A DNA stretch of 64,000 nt from Syngnathus acus. Its lineage: Eukaryota > Chordata > Actinopteri > Syngnathiformes > Syngnathidae. Numbering within the stretch: the stretch's first letter is position 1; every line of letters starts with the position of its first letter. Under the pieces are notes generated by a model that had not been told where the DNA came from, did no database searches, and saw nothing but the letters and a program-made list of their open reading frames with translations. The translations under genes and the position numbers were made by a program. The stretch is taken from assembly GCF_901709675.1 (NCBI RefSeq), contig NC_051090.1, forward strand, positions 11,355,342-11,419,341. The letters run 5' to 3'. Below are positions 37,301-47,724 of the stretch, in pieces.

Positions 37301-38829
37301 TTCTCTGCAGGCATGCAAAAAAACATTGGTCGGTCAGGCGACATGCGTCTGCTTTGCTCCTTGCTGGCGGTATTGCGGCGGCTCACCGGTGACGCGCAGC
37401 ACCTGTAGGCTGAGCAGCGGGCGCAGCGCAGCGGCCGCCAAGGTGTGCAGGCGATTCCCGCTCAGGTCCAGCAGCGCCAGCGAGGCCAGACCGGCCAGCG
37501 CCTGGTCACCCACCGCCTCCACGCCGTTGTGCTGCAGGTGCAGCTCCTGCAGCCGCTGAGGGCGCCGTGCCGCAAAACAACACGAGTTTTTTATTTTCAT
37601 TTTGGGTGGTTAAAGTAACACCCACTCCCCCCACCCTCCAAGTGCATTTCAATGGGCGGCTTTTGGCACGTCACCTGCAGGCCGCGAAATGTGAAGTCCA
37701 GCAGGCGCGCAATGTGGTTGGCGGCAAGGTAGAGGATGCGCAGGTGGCGCAGTCCCCGGAAGGTGTCAGCCGTCACCGAGCGGATCCTGTTCCCGTCAAG
37801 TGCCAGCTCCAGCAGCTGCGCCTGCGACTGGAATGAGCCCGGCTCCACCGCAGAGATACTGTTGTTCTGCGAGGTGAGCGCAAGGGGGCGCCGTCTAGCC
37901 TCCGCATCTCGTTTGCATAACGGCCGTGTGTGCATACCTGCAGGTAGAGGTAGCGCAGGTGTGCCAGCGGGCTCAGGTCCTGCCGGCGGATCTGACCGAT
38001 GGCATTATCTTGCAGGAACAGCGTCTGTGAGGAAAGTGTGAACAACATCAAATAGTGGACACTGGGTCTGGTGCACGGCCAGGTGAGTGTACTACACTTT
38101 TGTAAACGGGCCAACGAACGGCATCAACGCGGCAGTTTTCTAGCGCAGGGGTTTTCAACTGGTTTTGTTCAAGGGACCACCATTATAACCAAGAAGCAAC
38201 TCGGGGACCACTGCTTTGACGGAATATTATTTTATTTTGCAACGGAGGCTAGACCTAAACTGGCTATTTATTTGTATCTGTATGTCTACTTTGGTCATTT
38301 CAGCTACATTTGACATAATTTGGATGGGTAAATGATTCACAAAATTAGCTGGAAAATAAACCAAGTCTAAATAATAAATCCATTTTATTTTTTTTAAATG
38401 TTACAATTTTTTCCCATTTCCGATTTCGCAGTCCACCTGCAATACCGCCTGAGACCACTAGAGGGCTGCGGACCACCGGTTGACAATTGTTGAGGTGATA
38501 TTTCTACACTTAACGGTGCATCGAGATGGACGATGTAACGCTTCAGGCCAATACAGTAATCCCTCGCTACGTCGTGGTTCAATCATCGCAGCTTCAGTAC
38601 ATCGCGGATTTTTTACCCCCCCCAAAAAATCACAAATTCAAAATAAACCTTCTAAATTGAGGAATTATGGCACGAAAGTTGCCCACACGCCAGCAGAAGG
38701 CAGGAAGTGTCCACACAATTGCAGTGCGACCACTTGTACCTTTTTATGAAAAACGTTGTTGTAATAATAAGAGTTCTAAAAACATTTTACAGTATGTATA
38801 CTTGAGCTACATATACATATGCTACACAT

Positions 38830-38921
<92 letters not shown>

Positions 38922-40184
38922 ATCATATTTATATTATTTTCTGTAAGTGATTTATACTACGTATTAGGGGTGTAACGATTCATCGATACACATCGATTAA
39001 TCGATATAATGCTCTACGATTTGTTGGCATCGATGCTAAACGTAAACATCGATCTATATCGCCCGTTTTTGACCTCGGACATTAGACGCGACTTTATTTT
39101 GAAATCCAGTTCATTGTTGCTTGCTTCCTCTTTCCGGGAGCAGTGCGCGGCGTGTTGTGTTGTGAGCAGAGCAGGCACGTGAAAGGGGAGCCGACAACTA
39201 CGCGGCTCCTGGGCTGGTGCTATGGCTAGTGTCCAAGAAGACGAGGAAATTCGCTCCCCTTTGGGCTTCAAGTCATTCGTTTGGAAGCACTTTGGATTCC
39301 AAAGAAAAGATGGCTCAACGGACAATTATAATTATTGTAATTAAATAGTTCAGTAATGCACTTTAAAGTTAATGGTATTACAAAAAAAGAAAGAATATTC
39401 ATTTTTCTTTACTTACTTATATGAGAAAAAATATAGGAATTTGATAAAGTTCAGTGTTAAAATAAGCACTTTGTATACTACAATACTCTTGTAATTTCCT
39501 AAATAAAGAGTTTGCAGTACCTTGTTGATTTTGCGTATGAATTGTTATAAATCAGGATATTGTTCTATATCGATCGTAGAGCACTATATCGTGATGTATC
39601 GTGAATGAATCACAGCAAGCTTTAAGATATCGGCAAATATCGTATCGCGCTTCTTTGTATCGATATGATATCGTATCGTGACAAAACCCGCGATTTACAC
39701 CCCTACTACGTATACTATAGTATTTACATGTTTGAAACTATTATTTAATGTTCTAAAGATAACATATGCACTTATATGGTTTAATATACACTTATTGATA
39801 CACAAACAATGGATGTATGTTAAAAAAAAGGTGACACTACTTCGCGGATTTTCCCATATCGCGGGTGGTCTTGTAACCAATTATCCACGATAAACGAGGG
39901 ATTACAGTACATATCCTCGGCAAAGAAAGACAAATTACTCAATGTTCAGAGATGTGCAGATGGAGCGTATGTTGTTATTTTGTTACCTGCGCGGGCGTGG
40001 GCATGTGCATGGGGAAGGCGAGGAGGTTGGCGGATCCACACTCCACCGTCAGGCTGTAACATCGGCAGCCGGCCGGGCAGGACGCGCTCGCACCCAGAGC
40101 GGTGGCGTGCGGCGGGCCAAGCGAGAGTAGGAGGACAACGGTGAGGAGGAGGAGGAGCCGGGCCGCAGGGCAGAGCAGCGGCAT
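34311..40184 (-). CDS. lrrc24: LRR and Ig domain transmembrane protein, LRRC24-like, 7 coding exons, 610 aa
   Basis: A predicted type I surface protein of the neuronal LRR-Ig class. Coding exons in transcript order: 40184-39987, 38024-37938, 37866-37675, 37555-37387, 37304-37039, 36446-35892, 34676-34311; phases close. A leucine-rich signal peptide (from MPLLCPAARLLLLLTVV) leads to an LRRNT cysteine cluster (CPAGCRCYSLTVECG), then about six LRRs (LYLQ, LALDGNRI, LYLAANHI, LHLQHNGV, LLDLSGNRL). The LRRCT (NPWRCDCALHWL) and one C2-type Ig domain (SCHASGYPRP to YECEAW) follow. A membrane helix near residues 452-474 precedes a proline-rich cytoplasmic tail ending YEIHC. LRRC24 is chosen from domain order and remembered tail blocks (GPTTFAQLEEFRDE, YEIHC). 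Human LRRC24 is about 513 aa, so this form is longer. An in-frame ATG 21 codons upstream is an alternative start but would bury the signal peptide. Confidence 0.78.
34865..35775. mobile_element. TA-flanked non-autonomous element (CAGTAATCCCTC ends), copy 1
   Basis: A 911-bp element starting CAGTAATCCCTCACTACATC and ending GAGGGATTACTG, flanked by TA at both sides, as in Tc1/mariner insertion. Sub-terminal tcgcgg motifs recur at both ends. It lies in the last lrrc24-like intron. A related copy is at 38554-39907. Confidence 0.85.
36683..36986. mobile_element. hAT-like MITE, family with CAGAGGCGTAGCC ends, copy 2
   Basis: A 304-bp copy of the element at 9710-9998 in the same orientation, flanked by the exact 8-bp duplication ggtgttgc (36675-36682 and 36987-36994). 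It lies in the lrrc24-like intron before the Ig exon. It carries a T-tract of about 20 at 36899-36918 that copy 1 lacks. Confidence 0.92.
38146..38492. mobile_element. Probable hAT-type MITE (CAGGGGTTTTCAACTGG end)
   Basis: The left end CAGGGGTTTTCAACTGG and right end CCGGTTGACAATTGTTG are imperfect inverted repeats, with gggaccacc / ggaccacc just inside. No 8-bp target duplication could be recognised, so the copy is old or the ends are slightly off. It is in lrrc24-like intron 1. Confidence 0.55.
38832..38919. repeat. (CA)n microsatellite, about 44 units
   Basis: Uninterrupted CA dinucleotide run of about 88 bp inside the TA-flanked element in lrrc24-like intron 1. Confidence 0.98.
38965..39705. 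mobile_element. hAT-type MITE (TAGGGGTGTAA ends) nested in the TA element
   Basis: A 741-bp insert beginning TAGGGGTGTAACGATT and ending TTACACCCCTA, flanked by the exact 8-bp duplication ctacgtat (38957-38964 and 39706-39713). Sub-terminal atcgat/tatcg repeats fold into hairpins at both ends. No coding capacity. Confidence 0.9.
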
Positions 40185-41181
40185 GACAACACTCTGAGAC
40201 AAAGCAAAAGATTTCAACAGCTCGGCCACCGTCCACGCGGATCCCAAGAAGACGCTTCATTGGGTGCACCTTGCATATACGTGGAAGGTGGGGAGGACCA
40301 TTTTGAGAAATTGTCAAATAACTGACATTTGATACAATACCAGTCATAGTTTTATTTCTCCTCCGATTCAAACTTGTCCTGTCGATCGCAACGAGAATGG
40401 TGAAAGTTAAACAAGTTTGGGCACCAGACAGAACATCTTGAGTGTCTGGTGAGCGTGCATGTCGCTATTGTGAGAAAAGACATCGCGGTCAAAGACTGCG
40501 TTTACGTGCACTCAAGAAGCCTTTTAAAACCCGAATATTGCCGCCTCCCCCCCAACATTTTGCGTTTTTGTTACAGAAAATCATATTGTGTGGGGCTCAG
40601 TCAAAACACTCAGCTGAACGTTTGCAAGATCACCATTAAAGTGCTGGGCTTTGGCTCATGAGTAATAATTAATTCTGTTGATTATCTGGTGATCAGATGA
40701 AACTGTGAATTTGATTGATTACTTTCCTCACCAACAACATATGTAATCAATATTGATTATTTCAGATGGACAGTGCAGAAAATGCACAAACGACGTACAC
40801 TCGTATCACGCGGAGCAGCAGGAAAACCATTCCAGGCAATCTTGCAAACTACAATGCAATCAACAAAAACATCATTTGTTTGGACACAGAAGGAGGCGAG
40901 CACCACGCACACGCGCATCCTGACGAGTTGCCATCGATGGGGAGAGGTGGTTGCTACCTGCTGATGAAGACGGAGGACGACGCGCTTTCATCGGCAAGCG
41001 TCGACGCTCATTTGACGTCCACCGTGAGGATGAGGACGAGGCAAATGAAGCTGAAGATGCGCGGCCCGTGTGGCGTCGTGCGACAATGGAAGGAGAGAGC
41101 GAGAGAGAGAGAGAAAGTGAATAGGGAAGGGGAAACGGAGAGAGAAAAGATGGTGTGGTCTCGGTGCAAAGCTGCTCTTTC
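40185..41181. other. Spacer upstream of the lrrc24-like gene
   Basis: Holds the lrrc24-like 5'UTR/promoter by position. A GA-rich tract lies at about 41091-41150. An open frame of 143 codons starts at 40766, but its composition is poor and I see no homology, so it is not called as a gene. Confidence 0.4.
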
Positions 41182-41226
41182 TAGTGTTGGCTCGTGAGTG
41201 AACGATTCGTTCAGAAAGAACAAAAT

Positions 41227-41812
41227 CAGGGCTGTGGACTCGGACTCGGGGACTCGGACTCGGGGACTCGGACTCGGCCATTTTTGCCGGACTCGGACTC
41301 AGACTCGGTGCTGCTTTTGACCAAGTCCACCGAGTCCGACAATAAAAAAAATACGTTCAATGCTTCAATGGCAGAACGCGGATGAATTTAAAGACATCAA
41401 ATGAGAATAATCCTTTATAAAAATTAAAATTGACTGACGCAAACGTGAGTTCTTCATGTTTTTATTGAAAACAACATAGTGCTGACGCCGTACGACATGG
41501 GTTTTTCGCTTTCCAAATAAGGGGTCGTCACTAATTATTTGTGTTTAGATAAATGTCTGAGCTATAATGGTGTAATTAATGATTAAAACTTGAAAGTATC
41601 TGTTTATTGTATTCGTTTATATGTTTAATAAAGACAAAGCCATCACAAAACTGTTGTAATTATTTAGATTTTGATCTAAATTAGCCTTGAATAAAGACTA
41701 AGCAGTCACATGAATTAACAGAAAAAATGGACAGCCGGACTCGGACTCGGACTCATGGTCAAGAGGCCGGACTCGGACTCGGTGCAAAAATCCGACCGAG
41801 TCCACAGCCCTG
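41227..41812. mobile_element. hAT-type MITE with GGACTCGGACTCG repeats (CAGGGCTGTGGAC ends)
   Basis: Starts CAGGGCTGTGGACTCGGACT and ends GAGTCCACAGCCCTG. Both ends carry tandem GGACTC units. No matching 8-bp flanks were found, so the duplication has decayed or the insertion was imprecise. It lies 45 bp inside the left end of the enclosing element. Confidence 0.8.
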
Positions 41813-42104
41813 ATAACACCATCAACTACAAGCCAACAAAAACTAAATTAAAAAATCAATGTCGGCATAAAGTGTGTCGGCTGGCAATGGCATAGCGGCA
41901 ATGCTGTCTGTCACTCACTCGTGAATCTTCGCGAACGACCAATCAGCAGCGCCAGCGAGCGATAGATGGAGGAGGGACTTTACGAGTCAGTGACGTAATT
42001 TCCCGTTCATGAACGAGTCAGTGACGCAATTTCCCGTTCACGACCGGGCGAGACTGTTGCCAACGGATCAGTGTGTAAGTGTTGTATTATAGAAAGAAAT
42101 GTGT

Positions 42105-42412
42105 TAATTAGTGGCCTAGTGGCAGAGTGTCCGCCCTGAGACTGGAAGGTTGTGGGTTCAAATCCCGGCCGGGTCATACCAAAGACTATAAAATGGGACC
42201 CATTGCCTCCCTGCTTGGCACTCAGCATTAAGGGTTGGAATTGGGGGGTTAGATCACCAAATGATTCCCGAGCGCGGCACCGCTGCTGCTCACTGTTCCC
42301 CTCTCCCCCAGGGGATGGATCAAAATCACACGGGGATGGGTTAAATGCAGAGGACAAATTTCACCACACCCAGATGTGTGTGTGACGATCATTGGGACTA
42401 TAACTTAACTTT
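42105..42412 (+). repeat. tRNA-derived SINE, copy 1 (with head)
   Basis: The tRNA-like head has an A box (tggcctagtgg, 42112-42122) and a B box (ggttcaaatcc, 42155-42165), the internal RNA polymerase III promoter. A tRNA-unrelated body follows, ending near acttaactttac. The body recurs in reverse orientation at 46284-46522. It is a retroposon and does not fold as a functional tRNA. Confidence 0.85.
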
Positions 42413-42965
42413 ACCCAAGCCAATTATTATTATATATAATAATTTGGGGGGTTGTGTAGTTGTATTGTTTGATGTGTATGGGTTGTTTCCACTGGATGTA
42501 AAAAAAAACAAAAAAACGTATCAGTGTGTGTGTGAGTCAGTGTGTGTGTGTGTGTGGGGGGCGGGGGGGGGGCGGGCAGGGTTAGGGGGGATTCATTGAA
42601 CGATTCGTTTGAACGACTCTTTTGAGTGAAGTGATTCTAAAGATTCAGTTCACCAAAAAGAACTGGAATGCACATCACTAGCGCTTTCGTCTGCTTCTTC
42701 TTCCGCTTAGATTTGTTAAAACGTCAGGCGGCATTCGTTCTTCTGGAACACGCATACAAGTGTTTCCTCGGCGCCTCCCCCCTCTTTTCCCTCTACCTCC
42801 CCTTTGCTCACGCTGCCCACTTCCGCCTGCGTTCTCTCCACAATAAAAGAAAATATCGATAAAATATTATCGATACCAAGAACACTGTATCATCCAATTT
42901 CGTAAAAATGCAGTGGATCCGCTTACTCGTAAGCACCCGCAGATTTACCCACTCGTATTGTTATT

Positions 42966-43487
42966 GTTGCGTGTTGTGCGGGGATGTCCGAAGTTGAGGC
43001 AGGAAAAACAAAGATGTGGAGTGTAGAGTTAGTCCTTTATTGGCAAGCTCTTGGGTTGTTCAATGACAGTCAGTACACAATGGCAAGGCGGCACATCAAC
43101 AACAACGTCCGTCTCCAGGTCAGCTTGTTTTATACTGTCCGGAAAGGCGGGAACTTGTCACATGACCATTTAGTGTCTGTGAGTGTGGGGGGCGTCACCT
43201 CTCTGTGTGTGTGGGTGTGCCTATGTGTGTGTTGTAATAGTGTTCTGATTGAGCAGTTATGTTTATATAAACTAAGGAAAAGAATTGCATAATATGAAGA
43301 TTAAACGTCCATGAGATTGTCTAACCTAATAGAATATTTACAGATTGCTGTTGCTCTCTCTTCATTATATTTATGAAACTTGACGATCTCCGATACCAAC
43401 AACCATGCGCTAAGACACACCGGCACATGCGCAAATCACATCGCAGTTACTGGTGCCCGTATGTACTTAGTAAAATACCTTACATTC
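42966..43487 (-). mobile_element. Probable solo LTR of an LTR retroelement
   Basis: Read on the minus strand, it starts TGTAAGG and ends AACACGCAACA, i.e. with TG...CA borders. Near its 3' end GCCAATAAAGGACTAA resembles the LTR polyadenylation region. No gag, pol or env is present. No clear 4-6-bp target duplication was seen and the borders are estimates, so the call is tentative. An open frame of 102 codons on the plus strand here is incidental. Confidence 0.45.
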
Positions 43488-44085
43488 CCCTTCTTAAGTG
43501 CACTTATATATGTCTCTGAAGAAAAAGATAATACACTAAATTATATTTTGCGTACAAACATTAAATAACAATAAAAACGAGTTCTTGCTCTTTTTGAAAA
43601 CCAAAATTGAGTTTGAAAACAATGATGATAATTTTGTTATCGATGTGATTAACATTTACATTCGGCTTTCAGCTTTCTTCGCGTGACGTCACATGTGACG
43701 TACACGGAAATTCTGAACGCGACGTGGGCAAATGGTCTCCTCGCAAACACACGTTATGAGGTGCTGTTAAGCTGATCTCGACTAGTTGACTGGTTCAATT
43801 CATCGGGTGAGTTTTTTGAATTGTTATTGTTTTTAGTCGCTACCTGGTGTGTTGTTAAAAGCGTTACTTTAGCAAGCTGTCTCGGCAGCTGCTGACGTAG
43901 CGACCGCTTTGCTTGACACGTTGCGAGCTAGCCTAGCTTCCATTAACCTGAGAACACTAACGTCAAAATTAGTAACAAAATCACTACCGATGGGTATATG
44001 TGTTACGCTAGTTATGACCACGTATAAGGTCTGACTGTGAGCGAGCAGTCAGTGCGTGTCTGTCTAACGTGTGTGCGTGCGTAGG
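43488..44085 (+). promoter_or_regulatory. dohh promoter and 5'UTR, with a possible 5'UTR intron acceptor
   Basis: AT-rich until about 43660, then GC-richer with the CRE. A tgcgtag sequence ends at 44084, one base before the dohh ATG, and could be the acceptor of a 5'UTR intron. Its donor may be one of the gtgagt motifs, such as that at about 43807. Confidence 0.4.
43684..43691 (+). promoter_or_regulatory. Palindromic CRE site in the dohh promoter region
   Basis: TGACGTCA, the full consensus for CREB/ATF binding, followed by a second tgacgt at 43696. It is about 400 bp upstream of the dohh start codon. Function is inferred from the motif alone. Confidence 0.45.
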
Positions 44086-47000
44086 ATGGCCAGTGCGGAG
44101 CAGTTGGCTGCGGTGGGTTCTGTTCTGGTGGACCCCCGTCAGGACCTGACACAGCGGTTCCGAGCTCTATTCACTCTCAAGAACCTGGGAGGTACATTTC
44201 AAGGGTTTTGAATCAAATGCGTTAGAAACGATCCCTTGATTATGTGAGATTTAAATGTAGTTGTATTCACATGCACAACTTTGTTGTGTGGGGGGGTGCA
44301 TTTGTCTCTGAAGGAGCCCCGCATCTTCTCACGCATGGCTTCTTTGGACTTTTGGTGGGTCGAGCCGTCATAGACATGCCCACCAAATTTCAAGTCAAAA
44401 TAGCATTGGGCCTTAAAAACATTCATGGGGTCAACCGAGGGAATTGTCGGTCACCACTACCAAATGTAAATTTCTACCAGACCACCTGCCAAATTAGCTT
44501 TGAGTACGAGACCTTTCCATTTAATACTTGAGCCCGGCGCGTTTCTTTTGTGTTAATTGTGGATCCCACTGTGATTTTGAGGCGCCGAGGCAGTGGAGTG
44601 GATCAGCAAAGCGTTCAGCGATGACTCAGTGCTGCTCAAGCACGAGCTGGCCTACTGCTTAGGCCAGATGCAGGATGAGCGCGCCATACCCATTCTCAGC
44701 GCCGTACTCAAGGACACCCGCCAGGAGCCCATGGTGCGGCATGAAGCGGGTGAGCGGCAGCAGTTCTGCTAAACTTTCGCTGTCCCCCAGTGTTTCCGCT
44801 TTGTTTCCGTTGGAAATGAAGTGGCGCTTTTGTCTGTGACACTAGGAGAAGCCCTGGGAGCCATCGGGAGCCCTTCAGTTCTGGACTTGCTGAAGGCCTA
44901 CAGCCAGGACCCTGTCATTGAGGTACTGGGGATATGACTGAGCCAAACTATTGCATTCAAACTCGTGTTAAATGGGGGGAGCACACACCTGCCACTAGTT
45001 GAGGAAAAAGGCCCAAAAAAACATTTTGGGATAAATCTTTAAAGTTCCGTGTACCCCTTCTTAATTCCATTTGTGGCTTTGGTTAAGAGTCAGTCCACAT
45101 TTCCGTTATTCACGTCCTGGCAGGTGGCTGAGACGTGCCAATTGGCCTTGCGTCGTTTGGAGTGGCTCCAGAACGGCGGTGACAAACAGCTGCAAGATGG
45201 CGACGCGGACGACAACCCGTACGGCTCTGTGGATCCGGCGCCTGCCGCCGCCAGCGCGAGCGTTTTGCAGCTCCGCCAACACCTGCTGGACGAGACCCTG
45301 CCGCTCTTCGAGCGCTACCGGGCCATGTTTGCGCTCAGGAACCTGGGCAGCCGGGAAGCCGTCCTCGCCTTGGGCGATGGTAAGACGCCGGGACCGCAAC
45401 CATGTCGTAGAAACCCGGCCTTGAACTTTGATTGAATTTTTAATGGGCTCCCGGTTTGGTTTTGTCTTCTGTTTGAGATTCAGTTCTCGATTGGCGTTAA
45501 CTTTTTTTGAGTTCTAGTTTGTGATTTGGTACTCCCCTTTTAATGACGTGGGCCTAGTCTGCTTTTTGTTTGTTGCTGGAGTCTAGACTGGTTTTTGACC
45601 TATTTCTTGACCTTTCGAAACTGTATAGTCCAACCTCTACATACGAATTTAATTCATTCTGGGACCTACTTTGTATGTTGAAATAGTCATATGTTGGATC
45701 GAACCACTTTGCAGATTTATTTTTAAAAAAAGCGTTCCATCACTTCCAGAGAAGGGCTGCGATGTTTAGAGATGATGGTGATCCCTTTGGATGGCTTGAC
45801 CACTTTGAGAGCTTCCCTCTGCTTAATCGTCGTTCCGACCATATTGTTTTGCAAGATCACTCGTGCACACTCCGCGCTCATGTTTTCTTATGATTTCGTG
45901 TTTTACAGTATCTCACAAAAGTGAGTACACCCCTCTCATTTGTGCAATGTTTTAATTATATCTTGTCATGGGACAACACTGAAGAAATGACACTTTGAGA
46001 CAATGTTAAGTAGTCACTGTAGAGATTGGATAGCAAAGTAAATGTATTGTTACTTCAAAGTAACTCAAAATACAACAATGAATGTGTAAAATGCTGGCTA
46101 CAAACGTGAGTACACCCCAACTGAAAACGTCAAAATTGGACCCAAATGTCAATATTTTGTGTGGCCACCATTATTTTCCAGCACCGCCGTAACCCTTTTA
46201 AGGCATGGAGTTCACCAGTGCTTCACTGGTGGCTGCACAAAATATTGACATTTGGGTCCAATTTTGACATTTTCAGTTGGGGTGTAAGTTAAAGTTAAGT
46301 TAAGTTAAAGTCCCAATGATCGTCACACACACATCTGGGTGTGGTGAAATTTGTCCTCTGCATTTAACCCATCCCCATGTGATTTTGATCCATCCCCTGG
46401 GGGAGAGGGGAGCAGTGAGCAGCAGCGGTGCCACGCTCGGGAATCATTTGGTGATCTAACCCCCCAATTCCAACCCTGAATGCTGAGTGCCAAGCAGGGA
46501 GGCAATGGGTCCCATTTTACTCCATTGTACTCACTTATGTTGCCAGCATTTTCACATTCATTGTTGTATTTTGAGTTACTTTGAAGTAACAATACATTTA
46601 CTTTGCTATCCAAGCTCTACAGTGACTACTTAACATTGTCTCAAAGTGTAATTTCTTCAGTGTTGTCCCATGACAAGATATAATTAAAACATTGCAGAAA
46701 TGAGAGGGGTGTACTCACTTTTGTGAGATACTGTAATTGTAAGGAAATCATCACCTTCCTTTTTTCATCACTACTACCATTTGCGTTAGCGTTCTTGGGA
46801 ATGATTACGTGACGCTGACGTCATCCCGACTAGCCGCTGTCTAGCGGGCTAACCACGATGTCGTGTATGTTGGGAATTACTTCTGATGTTGAGTCAAATA
46901 TTTGAATAAATTTCACATTGTATGTTGAAAAATTTGTATGTTTAAGCAATTGTATGTTGAGGTTTGTGACTTGATTGTAGACTGGTTCTTTACTTGGTTC

Positions 47001-47430
47001 TGAACTCGTTTCCTAAGCTTGTTCCACTGGCCCTCGATTCAGTTCTAGATTCGTTTGTGACTCGTTTGTAGTCGAATGACAATGCAAATGATTACGTAAT
47101 AATTACGTTGTTTTTTTAGGCCTGCAGTGTTCGAGCGCACTGTTCCGCCATGAGATCGGCTACGTCCTGGGTCAGATGCAACACCCAGCGGCGGTCCCGG
47201 CCCTCAGCGCCGTACTGGAACGCGGCGGCGAGAGTGCCATGGTGCGCCACGAGGCGGCCGAGGCCCTGGGCTCCATCGGCCAGGACGAGTGCCTGGCCGT
47301 GCTGCAACGTTTCCGCGGTGATGGCGAGCGCGTGGTTAAGGAGAGCTGTGAAGTAGCCTTGGACATGCTGGACTATGGGAACAACCAACAGTTCCAGTAT
47401 GCCGACGGGCTCGCCAGACTGCAAGGATAA
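44086..47430 (+). CDS. dohh: Deoxyhypusine hydroxylase, 5 coding exons, 305 aa
   Basis: DOHH hydroxylates deoxyhypusine on eIF5A to hypusine, the final step of this modification, using a non-haem di-iron centre. Exons: 44086-44191, 44582-44749, 44846-44922, 45124-45379, 47120-47430; phases close. The protein is two sets of HEAT-like repeats. Iron-binding His-Glu pairs are visible at H56/E57 ([10 protein letters not shown]), H89/E90 (VRHEAGEALG), H213/E214 ([11 protein letters not shown]) and H246/E247 ([10 protein letters not shown]). The first two match human numbering exactly; the second two are shifted by six residues by a longer linker ([26 protein letters not shown] region). Human DOHH is 302 aa. 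A poly-G tract and a poly(A) signal follow the stop codon. Confidence 0.95.
45906..46733. mobile_element. Palindromic Tc1-derived MITE in dohh intron 4
   Basis: Inverted ends CAGTATCTCACAAAAGTGAG and its complement, flanked by TA (45904-45905 and 46734-46735). The arms stay complementary for about 200 bp and continue into the middle (ttggacccaaatgtcaatatt against its complement near 46240). The centre retains a fragment like the Tc1 transposase end. The right arm is split by a SINE at 46284-46522. Confidence 0.9.
46284..46522 (-). repeat. SINE copy 2, reverse orientation, tRNA head missing
   Basis: Matches the body of the SINE at 42105-42412 on the opposite strand: cacacccagatgtgtgtg, the bald centre gggagaggggagcag, and ggcaatgggtcccatttta. 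It ends where the tRNA-like head would start, so it is 5'-truncated. Its tail shows tta(ac) repeats. It interrupts the right arm of the Tc1 MITE. Confidence 0.88.
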
Positions 47431-47439
47431 ACAACTGGA

Positions 47440-47457
47440 GGGGGGGGGGGGGGGGGG
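47440..47457. repeat. Poly-G tract, 18 bases
   Basis: An unbroken run of 18 G just after the dohh stop codon, in its 3'UTR. Such a run could form a G-quadruplex in RNA, and its length is prone to assembly error. Confidence 0.9.
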
Positions 47458-47471
47458 TCTATATGTATATA

Positions 47472-47477
47472 AATAAA
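47472..47477 (+). terminator. Candidate polyadenylation signal for dohh
   Basis: AATAAA about 42 bp past the stop codon. This would give a very short 3'UTR made largely of the poly-G tract. Later signals cannot be excluded. Confidence 0.5.
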
Positions 47478-47724
47478 TATTTTAGACCAGTTCTTTACTT
47501 GGGACATTACATTTTTTTTACTTAAAGATTATTGTTCATGTTTTGATCTTAACTTCTTTTTTTCTTGGGGTTGTTCTTGATTTAGTTGATAACGGGGGTT
47601 CATTGTTATTCTAGATTATTCATTTTGTTTTTCTTTGGTACCTGATTAGTTCTCGACTTTATTAACGTGCTTTGGATTGTCAAGACTGCCCCCTAAATCC
47701 TTGAGCATAGCAGGACTTCCAGCC

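Larger units (their letters stand above)
38554..39907. mobile_element. TA-flanked non-autonomous element (CAGTAATCCCTC ends), copy 2, with nested MITE
   Basis: Starts CAGTAATCCCTCGCTACGTC after TA (38552-38553) and ends GAGGGATTACAG before TA (39908-39909). Related to 34865-35775. The inside is enlarged by a CA microsatellite (38832-38919) and by a 741-bp hAT-type MITE (38965-39705). Confidence 0.82.
41182..42680. mobile_element. hAT-type element (TAGTGTTGG end) containing a second MITE and a SINE
   Basis: Left end TAGTGTTGG and right end CATCACTA, with inverted gaacgattcgtt motifs close inside each end. The flanks gctctttc (41174-41181) and gcgctttc (42681-42688) match at 7 of 8 positions, the hAT duplication size. 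Inside are a CAGGGCTGTGG-type MITE (41227-41812) and a SINE (about 42105-42412). No transposase is recognisable. Confidence 0.75.

Noticed and set aside
38832-38919. CRISPR-like or satellite array
   Set aside because: A plain CA dinucleotide microsatellite with no spacers.
40766-41197. 143-codon open frame upstream of the lrrc24-like gene
   Set aside because: No splice context, no family match, and its C-terminal half is a GA-rich low-complexity run that enters the hAT element at 41182.
42105-42180. Possible tRNA gene
   Set aside because: A and B boxes are present, but the sequence continues into a SINE body with a second, headless copy at 46284-46522, and no cloverleaf with a proper acceptor stem was seen.
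42984-43292. 102-codon open frame on the plus strand
   Set aside because: It lies within the probable LTR on the opposite strand; the end is a GTGTGT-type low-complexity run.
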